The translations under genes were made by a program, and so were the position numbers. Positions 1 through 12,322 of a stretch of 64,000 nt of DNA are shown here, piece after piece. Location of the stretch: positions 134,301,129-134,365,128 of the forward strand of contig CP136064.1 in NCBI GenBank assembly GCA_032622095.1. The letters run 5' to 3'. The notes beneath the pieces were generated by a model that was not told the origin of the DNA, made no database searches, and saw only the letters and a program-made list of their open reading frames with translations. Every line of letters begins with the position of its first letter. Positions within the stretch are counted from its first letter, which is position 1. Source of the stretch: Siphonodentalium dalli. Taxonomy: Eukaryota > Mollusca > Scaphopoda > Gadilida > Siphonodentaliidae.

Positions 1-1229
1 ACTGATTTTAGGCTCGTTAGCGCAACAACTTCAACAAACGTTATCTGATTCGATTGAAATTTGGGATATAGGTGTCTCCCAAGAATATCTCGGACGAGTT
101 CGAAAACCGGCCTGGTCCGATAAAATTGGATAGAGTTGTGGCCCTTATTTAGTCATTTTTCAAGAATTTTCAGCTCGTTAGCGCAATAACTTCAACAAAC
201 GTTAACCGATTTGATTGAAATTTGGTATAGGTGTCTCCCAAGAATATCTCGGTCGAGTTCGAAAACCGGCCGGGTCCGATAAAATTTGATAGAGTTATGG
301 CCCTTAATTAGTCATTTTTTAACAAATTTTCAGCTCGTTGGCGCGATAATTTAACAAACATCATCCTATTTTATTGAAATTTTGATATATAGGTGTCTCC
401 CAAGAATACCTCGGACGAGTTAGAAAACCGGCCTGATAAAATTTGATAGAGTTATGGTCCTTAAGTACAGTAGTCATTTTGTACAAATTTTGAGCTCGTT
501 AGCGCGATAACTTCAACAAACGTCATCCGATTCAACTAAAATTTGGTCTATAAGTGTCTTGCAATAATATCCTGGACGAGTTCGAAAACCAGCCTGGCCC
601 AATAAAATTTGATAGAGTTATGGCCCTTAATTAGTCATTTTTCGTGAATTTTTAGCTCGTTAGCGCGATAACTTCAACAAACGTCCTCCGATTTGTTTAA
701 AATTTGGAATAGACATACTTGCCAAGAATATTTCGGACGAGTTCGAAAACCAGCCTGGCCCGATAAAATTTGATAGAGTTATGGCCCTTAATTAGTCATT
801 TTTCGTGAATTTTTAGCTCGTTAGCGCGATAACTTCAACAAACGTCATCCGATTCAACTAAAATTTGGTATATAGGTGTCTTCCAATAATATCCTGGACG
901 AGTTCGAAAACCAGCCTGGCCCAATAAAATTTGATACAGTTATGGGCTTATGGCCCTTAATTATTAAATTTTCATTATTTTTTTGCTCGTTAGGACGAGT
1001 TCGAAAACCAGCCTGGCCCGATAAAATTTGATAAGAGTTATGGCCATTTTGAGCTCGTTAGCGTGATAACTTCAACAAACGTCCTCCGATTTGGTTAGCG
1101 CGATAACTTGAACAAATATTAACCGATTTTACCTATTAATTAGTCTACCGATACTGATGCACACCAATTGGCGGTAGCCACCGGCGGTAAGCCACCGAAA
1201 ACGAGACACAGCATCTCTGATGCCACCTC
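1..1229 (+). repeat. Family B tandem repeat, copy 1 (5' end outside window)
   Basis: About seven imperfect copies of a ~160-bp unit, each recognisable by GCTCGTTAGCGCGATAACTT, a 'gacgagttcgaaaacc' block and 'gagttatggcccttaattag'. The array ends in a non-repetitive tail (about 1135-1229) that is nearly identical to the tail of the copy at 5113-5966. The tail contains GCATC-tct-GATGC, a short hairpin about 11 bases before the shared end. Tandem core plus a fixed tail with a hairpin indicates one interspersed element family rather than a simple satellite. No coding sequence is seen. Confidence 0.8.
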
Positions 1230-1968
1230 TTGTTTAAGTATGGAACAATACAGAGCATTTATTGTTAGTATATTGCCGATATCACTGGATATCGTATGAA
1301 TAAAGAGCTTTTATCTCAATTTTTTATGAAAACGAATTGGAAAATTGCTGACTGCCATTTTATCACCAAAGTATAGATATAAGGCTTACATAAAACTGTA
1401 GATTGGCAATTTTTTTTTTTTTACCGACGTATCTTATATCTCCTTTGAAATTACATATACAGACTTTGGAAGTTCAAACGGTACTAGGTAAATTAAACTA
1501 AGCATTAATAAAAAAATAATAAAATATGGTGTACCGGTATTTGTCGCTCGTGCATAATCCATGTCATATATTTGGCTCATTTTCAATATCAATTGCAATT
1601 TTTATTTGCACTCATCCCTCTTATCAAAATGTTCATGGTCACTGTAATAGATGATTCAATATTGACCTTTTTGAAGGTACATTTAGAACCTTTCCCATCT
1701 CAGTTAAATCATGGGCATGTGAAAGTTTAACTGGACAGAGGTCTATCCCAAAATGACATTCCTTTTGAGAAAAACCCAACTTTCGATTGTATTATGAGCG
1801 CAATTACACTCGTCTTCTGAATCGCGAGAGCAAATATAAAGAGCTCTCGCTGTGTTTTCGTCATGGGAAGGAAATAAACTTGTGCCTTTGGCTCCTGCAT
1901 TATGCTAGGGATTTTTAACTTCATGACATTATTTTTAAGATTTGGATAAAAAATCACAAAAGTGAACA
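1230..1968. other. Intergenic or intronic sequence without recognised genes
   Basis: AT-rich sequence between two repeat elements. I see no credible open frame, splice-bounded exon or RNA gene. Confidence 0.5.
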
Positions 1969-2785
1969 CTTTTTAGCTCAAGTTTACTTGGAAGAGTTTG
2001 AGCTACTGCAATGGCTTGGCATCCATCGTCTATGTGTGCGTCATGCATGGAGACGTTTGTCAACAATTTCCATTAGCACGGGCTACAGGTCGTACCTTTG
2101 ATTGGATCATTATGAAATTTATCATGGCTGTTGACATTGAGATGTAGATGGTAAAGTTTCATTTTGAGGTCGTTCTGCAAAAAAAACATGGATGCCAGTG
2201 GCCATCTTTGATTTCAAAATTCATTCCATTAGCACGGGTTACAGGCCATACTGTTTGTCTGATCATCATAAAATTTGTCATGGATGTTAATTAATATTGA
2301 CATGTTGATGATAATGAGTCAATTTGGGGTCATTCGGCCGCTGGCACTGCCAGGCAGCCATATTGGATTTCACTCTTTGCATAACTAAAATCAAGTCGTA
2401 CCTTTGGTCGGATCATTATGAAATTTGTCATGACTGTTGACATTGACATGGAGATTTATTAATTCATAATTCAGTCCATTAGCACAGTCTACTCTACAGG
2501 CTGAACTGTTTGTCTAATCATCATGAAATTGGTGATGGTTGTTAATTTTGACATGTAGATGGGAACGAGTCATTTTGGAGTCATTCGGCCATAAAACATT
2601 GGTGCTGGCAGTCATCTTGGATTTTACTGTTTGCATGACTAAATTCTTTGGCACACCCCACAGTCCTCTTCCCTTTATAATCGATCATCACCAAACTTCA
2701 TATTGATCTTGATATTGTTCTACATATGTACTTGATAGCTATAAAATGTTTTTGAATTTTATTGGAACACATAGTCGCCAGTGGC

Positions 2786-4115
2786 TAGAGATGGGCGGTA
2801 CTCGGTATTTACCGTGCGGTATCGGTATCAGCGTAATACCGATTTACCGTACCGAATCAAAACTAAAAATACCGAATTTTCGGTACTGAAATTATTCATG
2901 TGTTGCCCAACTTGTGTGTCTTCGTATTGAGTAAAGTTTCTCAGTAAACAGTTTTGATTCGGTACTTTAATTAAAATTAATCTCAGAATTATACAAATCC
3001 ATCAGACCATCAGTTTGACAGGCCTTGAGCAAGCAAAAGGAATAAACACTCACAGATGGCTGACCTAGTTACGTGCCTAACAATCAATGCAGTTGTTAGA
3101 ATAGATACACACTACACAGTGTATCAAAGAAGCAGTGCTGTGACTTATTGCTACATTGTAACGTCGACAATGCCACACTGACTGTCACTCAGGTGGTGGC
3201 AGTCCGTATAGCACGTGGCTTTGGCGACTTCAAAGACACCGACAATGCAAGCGGCATAAACAGAAATAAGGTCCGATTTCATTTATACAGTGAATCAAAT
3301 CTACTTTCACTTTCTAAAAATAGAACAGATCCATCAATTGATTAAATTCTAAGATTTATTTCGGCGTTGCGGCTATTGATTGGGATTTGTGAATTGTGAT
3401 CACTGATTACTACTCACAATTCTATTCACTCGTGAAAATGTGACGAAATTGGCACGTATATATATTGTAGCCATGCAATGATGCAATCTCTTATTCTTTT
3501 CAAAAGCGGTGCGACGGCCTGCGTGTACATGTAAATGATCAAAGAGATGTGTGAATATCACTTAATTGAATAATTGTGTAGGTCATTATGTTCCTCATTT
3601 AGCTGTTGTTGCGAATGTAGTAAATCCGTGGGCATATTTTCATGTATATTGTTCAGTTAAAAACTTGAGTTACCGCAATTTATTATATGACTATGACTAT
3701 TCTTCCCTAAATACCACTATTGTTTGAGGATCTAATCCAAATCATCGGATCACACTGAGTGAGATTTCCCCAGATCAAATCAGATCACACTCCTACGGAA
3801 ATTCCCGAGATCTGCCGAATTAAAGTCGACGAACTATTTATCCTTTAAAATAGACTCTGGTAAAAAAAATAGAACTGCTGAAGTGAAAAAGATCGGCAAT
3901 TAACTGGTTATTATAGTAAACTGGGCGTCATATAATAAACCTTTTATCACAGCAGTGAGTTGATTCGTGTGGTCGCATCACGTCTCGTTGAGGTGGGCAG
4001 ATTGCCGGATCAAACATGATGCCTGCGGCAACTCGTTTGATCCAGCAATCTGCCCACCTCAACTCGATGTGATACCACGACACCGAGCTTAAAATTTCAA
4101 TACCGCCCATATCTA
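2786..4115. mobile_element. Non-autonomous hAT-like DNA transposon
   Basis: The ends are inverted repeats: TAGAGATGGGCGGTA on the left and, read on the other strand, TAGATATGGGCGGTA on the right. Both sides are flanked by the identical octamer CCAGTGGC (2778-2785 and 4116-4123), which is also the local family A core sequence. Terminal TAGRGATGGG-type repeats with 8-bp duplications are diagnostic of the hAT superfamily. No transposase frame exists in the 1,330 bp; the short frames inside are not hAT-like, so it depends on a transposase encoded elsewhere. An intact duplication with only one mismatch in the terminal 15 bp suggests a fairly recent insertion. Confidence 0.88.
3988..4062. repeat. 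Long internal hairpin of the hAT-like element
   Basis: A 28-bp stem (3988-4015 against 4035-4062) with one mismatch and a 19-base loop. Weaker pairing continues outward on both sides. It lies about 50 bp inside the right end of the element. Confidence 0.85.
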
Positions 4116-5112
4116 CCAGTGGCCATATTGGATTTTACTTTATGTATATCTCTTCATGTTGGTAATCTAGTATTGATTAGACATTTCAACTTTCCGCATT
4201 CCTAATAACTCTATTGAATGTAACACATGCAATTATTCCCTTTCCAAGTTGAGCTACAGTGTCATTGATACTTTCGTTACATATTTTTCAATGCACAGAA
4301 AGACACCCTGCTGCCTTCATTTATTGGAGAAATGTTTTGAAAATTTACAGGCATGTTTAGGATCACCTCTAGATGGGAGCTATAAAATCTTAGCAATTTC
4401 AAGCGAAAAACATGGCCACCGGCAGCCATCTTTAATTTTACTCTTTGCATGACTAAATCCTTTGGCGCGGGCTACAGGTCATACCTACAGACCACATTCC
4501 TCATCTAATCGCCAGCAAACTTCCTATCGATTAGTTAAAAAACATGGCCGCCAGTAGCCATCTTGGAGTTTACTCTTTCCATGACTAAATCCTTTGGCAC
4601 ACCCTGCAGGCCATATCCATCATCTGATCATCATTAAACTTCATAGATCTTCGGGGTGACCTCTCAAATGCCACATCCCTCACCCCGCATGTAAACTTCA
4701 TATGGTTCTTTGGTGTTACCTCTAGATGGAAGCTGTCTAATTCTTCTGAAATAAAATTATGGGCGCCTGGAGCCATGTTGGATTTCACATTTGAATCCAT
4801 CGGCACACCCTGCAGCCCAAAATTAGCAGAGAAATGTTTGAAATGAAATTAATTTCATTTACACAATACAATCCATCTACAGAAACTTTTGACTTTCCTT
4901 CTTTATCATTCTATTCACTGCTCAGCATAAAATGATTAACTCCTCCCCAAGTTGAGCTACAGTGTCATTGTCACTTTCTTTAATGAATTTCACCAATGTT
5001 ATCACCTATCAGTGACAGTGGGGTGAAAACTACTTTGAGTGCTTCATTTCTAGTCAACGGAGAAGACAAGAACACCTGCAAGCTGTTTTAAACTAAAAAC
5101 AATGTGTCAGCT

Positions 5113-5966
5113 ATGAGTTTTTTTCCAAAACTCGACTTATAGTTTGATGAGGGACGGTGGGCGGCGGGGCGGGCGGGCGGCGTGTTTTGCTTATAACTCA
5201 ACCGTTTATTGACGGATTAAAAAAAAATAACTTCAACAAACGTTATCCGATTTGGTTGAAATTTGGTATATAGGTGTCTCCCAAGAATATCTCGGATGAG
5301 TTCGAAAACCAGCCTCGTCCGATAAAATTTGATAGAGTTATGGCCCTTAATTAGTCATTTTTCACGAATTTTCAGCTCGTTAGCGCGATAACTTCAACAA
5401 ACGTTATCCGATTTGATTGAAATTTGCTATATAGGTGTCTCCCAAGAATATCTCGGATGAGTTTGAAAACCGGCCTCGTCCGATAAAATTTGATAGAGTT
5501 ATGGCCCTTAATTAGTCATTTTTCACGAATTTTCAGCTCGTTAGCGCGATAACTTCAACAAACGTTATCCGATTTGATTGAAATTTGGTATATAGGTGTC
5601 TCCCAAGAATATCTCGGTCGAGTTCGAAAACCGGCCAGGTCCGATAAAATTTTATAGAGTTATGGGAACTTATGGCCCTTAATTAGTCATTTTTTGTGAA
5701 TTTTCAGCTCGTTAGCGCGATAACTTCAACAAACGTCCTCCGATTTGTTTAAATTTTGGAATAGACATACTTGCCAAGAATATTTCGGACGAGTTCGAAA
5801 ACCAGCCTGGCCCGATAAAATTTTATGGAGTTATGGCCCTTAATTAGTCATTTTTCGATTTTACCTATTAATTAGTCTACCGATACTGATGCACACCAAT
5901 TGGCGGTAGCCACCGGCGGTAAGCCACCGAAAATGAGACACAGCATCTCTGATGCCACCTCTTGTT
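5113..5966 (+). repeat. Family B element, copy 2 (apparently full length)
   Basis: It begins with 'aactcgacttatagtttgat', a G/C-rich 'ggcggggcgggcgggcgg' stretch and 'ttgcttataactcaaccg'. About four ~160-bp core units follow, then the same ~95-bp tail as copy 1 with GCATC-tct-GATGC. The ends of the tails coincide (1229 and 5966) and the flanks differ, fixing the 3' boundary. Non-coding. Confidence 0.75.
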
Positions 5967-7917
5967 CTATGTTCAGTTCTTGTCCCAATTTGATTCGGAT
6001 TTGATGTCAATGTCAGACAACCAATTGGAGATTCGATTCGGTTAACAAATTTCCAATTCGCAGGGTGCTACTCCAGACGAATAGTAAACAATTCCAATCT
6101 ATACATTAATATTAACTGAATGGGAGAATCCGATTAGTAAAGAAAGGGTTAAAGACATTATGGACTTAATCGGTTGCGTGAAACTGATAAGTTAGTATTT
6201 AAGCGCTATGCCAAATGGTGGAATGTAGCATTCTACCAACATCACCGAAAATCTCAAGCAAATCGACTGTAACACTACATAGAAAACATCATCTGAACTA
6301 CGTTCAATTGTAAATATTTACCTCTCGATTCGGGACGCAACTACTGGCGATAAACTAACGAAAATGACTTCACCATCTAGAGTCACTGCATTTAATTAAT
6401 ATATAAGAATGTTGATATGTGTTTCCAATTTGGATATAATATTTGTATAATATAACTTCTTTTAGCAAGATTATTCTCCATTTCTATTTGATCACTGTAT
6501 ACCTGAGTGTTTCACATCACTTTAAGCACTAGAGAAAAATATTACAATGCAAGGGTCGGGCTTCACAATAAACAGATTAAAAGTGTATGGCCTTCTGGAC
6601 AAGAAATATTCATTAGACAGCTGCTGATGGTCTATCGTTCCGATAGATCTATAGAGCATTTTCTTCCCCAGAACATTGATTCAAAATATTTAAATAAGAA
6701 TTTCATTTGTGGCAGCGATTAAAAAAATCTAGAATTATTTTTTTGCAACAATGTGATTTGTCTTGGTGAGCAGTAAATGTTGCCTTAACTAATCCGCCCA
6801 TGTACTAAAATCGGCACTAAATACTAACATGCTTCTTTGACATCTTTTCAATCTCCATGACGAAAAAAACAAGTCTTCCTATTGTCTCTGTGTGGATCGG
6901 CGTAGATTTTAGTTTACGTGGTGTGACTTTGCATAAATTTTGTGGCAAATACTGCAACAACGAAAATATTAACATTGTGACGGTTAAATTACTAAAGACC
7001 GAACCGAGCAGTGATATGAAGAATAGATGTCATGTGGTCATGATTAAACATTCGTTCCAGTATTATATAACTCTTTTGTGGTTGTTGGGCTATTTAGACA
7101 CCATATAAGTTGGAAATAAGTAACCATATCATCGAAAATTTCAGCTCATTTTCAGTTTTTAGCTTTACTCAAGTTTACTGTTGGGTGACTGCTAATTAAC
7201 TAAACTGCGAGAAACCGTATTCAGATATTTTGATATAAAAAGTTATTATTTGACCGGTGGAATTAAATAGCATTCTGTTCACGAAGGGAGTGCCTTGAGG
7301 GCCTTAAAATGATGCCACTAATTACACATTATATATTTATCAGGCAACAACATGCTTAAAATCTTTAAATATAATTCCATCTGACCAATTGTATAGAGTG
7401 CACAGGGAGAATACCCAACTGGTTGGGATGCATGAATTCTATGATAGCATTCCCTTCCCAGCTGGATTAGGTGCCCAGTTTTAATAAAAACATGGAGCAG
7501 TGTTCATAACATTATTTTGAGTATAAACATGATAAGAAACTTAAGAGAGCACTGGTTTGATGCTTTACTGATACCAGGGATGATTCAAAGTCTTAAAGAT
7601 AACAATTTAACCCTATTAAATTATGCTAGTTGTAGCTTCCAGAGTATAACTTATATCTGTTATTGGGAATGAAATGATCATAGATGTACATGTATCACCC
7701 TAACACTCCCACCTTCATGACTTTTGAGAAGTGATGTTCTATTTTGGATGCCTGGTGTGCCAGTACTAGAGGGCTTATGTAAGATGCATGTAGTTTGTGG
7801 CTCCAACAGTGGATGTACCTCTAAATTGACTGACAAGTTGCGTAATAAAACTCAGTTCCTCTAGCAGTACATTATGACATTGATTTCTGATGTCATATCA
7901 TTACATATTTTTTTCAG
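5967..7917. other. Upstream or intronic DNA of the PAK gene, no gene seen
   Basis: Unique AT-rich DNA. The small open frames at 6507-6722 and 6857-7108 have no recognisable domain, composition bias or splice context. Given the 3' splice site at 7916-7917, the right-hand part is probably a 5'-UTR intron of the kinase gene. Confidence 0.45.
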
Positions 7918-8003
7918 ATCGGGTTAAACCAATGAGAAATGTCATCAGATTTTGAGACACATGAAAAGCCGCCGGCTCCTCCCGTTCGACTGACAAGCAC
8001 AAG
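7918..8003 (+). CDS. pak: p21-activated kinase (group I PAK), first coding exon
   Basis: A serine/threonine kinase that acts downstream of Rac and Cdc42 on the actin cytoskeleton and adhesion. Only the first coding exon is visible. A 3' splice site (pyrimidine tract and CAG at 7915-7917) opens the exon, the ATG is at 7939, and the exon closes at 8003 before GTCAGT. It encodes MSSDFETHEKPPAPPVRLTS plus one Thr codon and a split codon. The KPPAPPxRxTST block matches the N-terminal Nck SH3-binding motif of PAK1-3, which occurs at the same distance from the start Met. The p21-binding, autoinhibitory and kinase exons were not found in the window, so they must lie beyond long downstream introns or outside it. 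An upstream ATG (7932) is out of frame and short. Confidence 0.85.
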
Positions 8004-8530
8004 GTCAGTGTACTATTAAAAATTTCTTATCTTATGCTTGCTTTATCAGGTAGAAAAATGATCCCTTCAGAAAACCAGCATGCAAAATCAGTCTTACCAC
8101 AGTACAGACTATACAGAGTCTACAAAATACTGGTACAGGTACATATTCTCCCCCCCCCCTCCAGGGACCGCCAACAAATATATAACATTATGAATGGTGG
8201 GTGTTTCCCCAAATGGTTGTTATTCCCCCAAATGGTGACATAAACTAAGTACTGTTTAAAAAATCTTGAGGTAACACCAAGACTTTTTGATTGCATAATT
8301 ACTTGCGCCAGTCCATGCTGGACGCAAGTAATGTTTTCGGTTCGGATCTTTGTCTGTTGTCTGTCCTTCCGCGAACATGTTACGTCATACCGGAAGTACA
8401 TATTGTAAAAAAATGAACACGCGCTAATATGAAATGGTTGCATCAATTGTAATTTAAATCCACATATATACTTAATTTGCATTGTTATCTGGTTTTATTT
8501 TGGTAATAAATCGTTCATAAATGAACAATA
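8004..8530. other. PAK intron sequence, no further feature
   Basis: Follows the 5' splice site of the PAK exon. It contains a short C-run near 8150 and no credible exon. The frames here on both strands are not protein-like. Confidence 0.5.
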
Positions 8531-8697
8531 TTGAAAAATTTCAAAAAGTTCCAAAATTTCAAAAATTTCAAAAAGTTCCAAAATTTCAAAAATTTCCAAA
8601 ATTTCCAAAATTTCCAAAACTTCAAAAGTTTCAAAAACTTCAAAAATTTCACAAATTTCAAAAATTTCAAAAACTTCACAAATTTCAAAAAACTTAG
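8531..8697. repeat. A/T-rich short tandem repeat (AAAATTTCA-type)
   Basis: Roughly 9-10-base units of the form 'aaaatttcaa' and 'aaaagttcc', repeated about 17 times with small changes. It creates long meaningless frames on both strands (Asn-Phe-Lys-rich on +, Glu-Ile-Phe-rich on -). Confidence 0.9.
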
Positions 8698-8811
8698 TAA
8701 TTTTTATAGGCGCCAAATTACCATCCAAGACGTATACCCTTATAAACTGCGGGTCAGTCCTAGTAACGCGCACGTCAACGCGTTTGAAGTTTTTGAAGTT
8801 TTCAATGCGAA

Positions 8812-8916
8812 TGTCACTTTAACATTATCCCACAGTGAGTGCCTAGTGTCACTTTAACATTCATCCATAGTGAGTGCCTTGTGTCACTTTAACAATCATC
8901 CCCCGTGATTATTTTT
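8812..8916. repeat. 35-bp tandem repeat, three units
   Basis: Units start at 8812, 8847 and 8882, each beginning TGTCACTTTAACA and containing 'agtgagtgcct' or a decayed form. Related TGTCACTTTAACATTCA and 'ccctttaatattca' words recur at about 9025-9065 and 9164-9180, so this is a fragment of a larger dispersed repeat. Confidence 0.8.
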
Positions 8917-9063
8917 CATAATAGTGTTTATAAAGTGTGTCTGGAAAATCAACACTTTGTGTGTTTATTATAAAACGCTATGACATGTTTTAATATAAAC
9001 ACTAGTGTTTATTCATGTCCCTTTAATATTCAAATACTGAGTGCATTTTGTCCCTTTAATATT

Positions 9064-9242
9064 CAGGGCGGAAGCTGCCCATCGTTCATCGAGGTCATCA
9101 CGTGATATACATGTAGATAATACATCGTTCACATGGAGAGACTTCGTTCAGCGAGCGCAGTGTGTCACTTTAACATTCAAGACTGAAGCTATCCCCATCA
9201 AGGTCCTCACGTAATATACATGTAGATAATACACCATGCATC
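9064..9242. repeat. Imperfect ~115-bp tandem duplication
   Basis: Two blocks share 'gaagct', 'tcatcgaggtcatcacgtga' or its variant, and 'tatacatgtagataataca'. The second copy is somewhat diverged and is followed by unique sequence. Confidence 0.65.
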
Positions 9243-9673
9243 GGAGTGGCCTAAATCTGATAGTTGGTTAACAGGTAAAAAACACTACCAATATGTCTCA
9301 CCTGTAATTAGATCGGATGGAGTTATCGTTCCTAATATGCAGCCAACTGGGGTCCATATCATCATAAACAGGGATATTATGTCCGTACACAACTATTTCA
9401 GCGATGGATGAACAGAGATTTGATATCTAGATTTTTGTTATCGATCTCTCAAACGAGGGGCCAGCACCCGTGGTTCGAACTGTTGTTGGCAAGACACCAC
9501 ACAACATGCCAAATGTGTGATGGGCGCAAGTATAGGCAGCTCCAGTGAGTGCATTCTAGTTGTTTCATATTTTAGCGCATGCCACAATGACTTCGGCATA
9601 TATCAAAGCGGTGTAATGATAACAGTGTCAAACCTAGTGACTCATTTTCCACTGATTAACTTTTTCACCCCCG

Positions 9674-9736
9674 CTGCCCGCTATAGCGGTCACAACGTCA
9701 TGTACGTTCTACCCGGCTGCCCGCTATAGCGGGCAG
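9674..9736. repeat. Repeated palindrome CTGCCCGCTATAGCGGGCAG
   Basis: A perfect 20-bp palindrome lies at 9717-9736. A partial copy (CTGCCCGCTATAGCGG) lies 43 bp upstream, and 'tttgcctgtttatctgtttg' follows. Paired palindromes before a pyrimidine-rich tract resemble the ends of the tandem-core elements elsewhere in this window, so this may be a truncated terminus of another such family. Confidence 0.7.
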
Positions 9737-10827
9737 AAGCGTTTGCCTGTTTATCTGTTTGCCTGTTAAAACTGTCTGTTTTGACAGGTGATATCTGATG
9801 ATCAAAACCTCATATTAATGGGCTCATGGGTCGAATCTTATTTCCTGGCAGAGAAAACATACAGTTGATGGTTTTACACATATTGTCAATCATTTGAATA
9901 ATTCCGGGTTATTTTCCAATTCCTGGTCTCCGTTCGGAAGCCGTTCAAAATGATGTTGGAAAAATATAAAAGACGACACAATAAATAAGTAGTCCTATTG
10001 CCAGTTGCTGATATATAAATACTTATGAGGAAGCATTGGAATGCCCAGACATGACCGAGAATCAACAACATATTAGCATCACCACCCTAATTGAATGTCT
10101 GACACAATATCAAAAGAAGACACACCTGTGCATTGTTAGGAAGAAATTCGGAATGTCAATCTACTTGAGAGACGCCCACGTGTGCGCAGTACGCAACAGA
10201 GAATGAACAGTTCGTACCAACACTCCAAACTGGTAATGTATACTGTCAATCAATACAGAAGAAATGCTGGTAGGAGTCATCTTCATCAAATTGCTACACT
10301 GTAATATAATATCTTGCCCCAGAAAGCTGCGGTTGCAGAACGGCCTTTGACCTAAATTTAATAATAACTTCCAAAAGACAAAACAATGTAGAGACAATTT
10401 CGTAACACGAGCGCGTGGTCAAATAGAGGTTCACGATGGGGAAGTTATGGCTTTTCATGCAAAGTTAACAGGGCACCGATGTCTGATTAATATTTTACAA
10501 ACTTTATGCATGTATATAATTATACCGACGAAACACTTATTAGAGTCAGAATAATCAAGTCCTGGTATTCTTCAACATAAACAACAAATCGTGTTTATTT
10601 TAGTGCTGAAACGGATATCCGGATATCTGGTTGACAACCGGCTACCATCGGCAAACGGTTGAACTATGATCAATGCGATGCCAATGGGACTGATAACAGT
10701 AGCTTTTAAACATGTGTACTTTATCAATTTTGCTGCAAACTTTATCGCTCAGAGGTGTATACAATCAAAATTACACTTAAGTCTTCCATGAATGGCAAGT
10801 TACATAGTCTGGCTTTGGCAGCTTAAT

Positions 10828-10861
10828 AACATCAAAGATGCATGACATCATCTTTGATGTT
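10828..10861. repeat. 13-bp perfect hairpin
   Basis: AACATCAAAGATG pairs perfectly with CATCTTTGATGTT across the 8-base loop CATGACAT. The words 'gatgtctgattaa' occur both just after it (about 10864) and near 10469, hinting at a small repeated unit around it. Function unknown. Confidence 0.75.
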
Positions 10862-12322
10862 CTGATGTCTGATTAAACACTAGCACTGACGCTACTGAGT
10901 TATCGGCAAAGATCAATATTCTTCCCAAACAAGAACAATCACAAGTCAGGTAGTCACGGACTGCAATACAAATGGTCAAGCATGACACATCGATTTATAA
11001 ACTCTTCGAGTTCAGTTCAGTTTTCATCTGTCAAGTTGTCAACACATGGCTTTTACCCTTCGTGTTTGGTAATTTACATTCATTTAATACAAGCTCTGTC
11101 TGTGTAAACATTACGTGAGTTCAAGGTTGACGGCTACAAAATAGGTCGACCGTTTCAGCACTAGTTTATTAGCTCAACTTTACTTTGTAAAGTTTGAGCT
11201 ATTGCCATGGCTTGGTATCCGTGTGTGTGTGTGCGTGTGTGATTCGTCAACAATTTCCTTTAGCACGGGCTACAGTTCGTACCTTTGGTCCGATTATTAT
11301 GAAATTTGTCATGGATGTTGACATTGACATGTAGATGGGAACGAGTCATTTTGGGGTCATTCGGAAAAAAAAACATGGCCGCCATCGGCCATCTTGGATT
11401 TCAAAATTCAATCCATTAGCACGGGCTAAAGGCCGTACTGTTCGTCTTATTGTCATGAAATTTGTCATGGATGTTAATATTGACATGTAGATTGGAACGA
11501 GTAATTTTGGGGTCATTCGGCCAAAAAACATGGCCGCCGGCAGCCATCTTAGATTTTACTCTTTGCATGACTAAATCCTTTGACACGGACTACAGGTCGT
11601 ACCTTTGATCGTATCATCATAATATTTGTCATGGAATTTAACAATGACATGGCACGAGTGATTTTTGGGTCATTCGGGCAAAAAACATGGTCGCCAGCAG
11701 CCATCTTGGATTTTACTCTTTGTATGACTAAATCCTTTAGCACGGGCTACAGCCTACAGGTCGTACCTTTAGTCTGATCATCATAAAATTTGTTATGGCT
11801 GTTGAAATTGGAATGTAGATGGGAACGAGTCATTTTAGGGTCATTCGGACAAAAAACATGGCCGCCAGTGGCCATCTTTGATTTCAAAATTTAATTCATT
11901 AGCACGGGCCACAGGTCATACTGTACGTCTGATCATCATGAAATGTTTCATGGATGTTAATATTGACATGTAGATGGGAACGAGTAATTTTGGGGTCATT
12001 CGGCCAAAAACATGGCCGCCAGCAGCCATCTTGGATTTTACTCTTTGTATGACTAAATTCTTTAGCATGGGCTACAGGTCGTACCTTTAGTCTGATCATC
12101 ATAAAATTTGTCATGGATGTTAACAATGACATGTAGATGGGAACAAGTCATTTTGGGGTCATTCGGCCAAAAAACATGGCCGCCAGCAGCCATCTTGGAA
12201 TTTACTCTTTGTATGACTAAATCCTTTAGCACGGGCTACAGGTCGTACCTTTAGTCTGATCATCATAAAATTTGTCATGAATGTTAATAATGACATGTAG
12301 ATGGGAACGAGTCATTTTGGGG

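Larger units (their letters stand above)
1969..4990 (+). mobile_element. Family A element, diverged copy (Helentron-associated-like)
   Basis: It starts with a diverged version of the family A 5' end (TTTTTAGCTCAAGTTTACTT, then TTTGAGCT, then 'tggcttggcatccatcg'). It continues with core units carrying 'catggccgcc' and 'gccatcttgga' variants. Two 3' ends of the family are present, near 4243-4275 and 4943-4985, each with AAGTTGAGCTACAGTGTCAT followed by a hairpin. It is interrupted by a hAT-like element at 2786-4115. Many substitutions compared with the 11-24 kb array mark it as an older copy. It is non-coding. Confidence 0.7.
9243..11167. other. Mostly unique DNA with two palindromic sites
   Basis: No credible gene. 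Two palindromes stand out and are listed separately (9717-9736 and 10828-10861). The short frames on both strands lack domain or splice evidence. Confidence 0.45.

Noticed and set aside
2786-4115. Transposase gene inside the hAT-like element
   Set aside because: The longest frames (about 60 residues) have no hAT dimerisation or catalytic motif.
8495-8857. Overlapping frames on both strands rich in Asn-Phe-Lys or Glu-Ile-Phe
   Set aside because: Created by the AAAATTTCA short tandem repeat.
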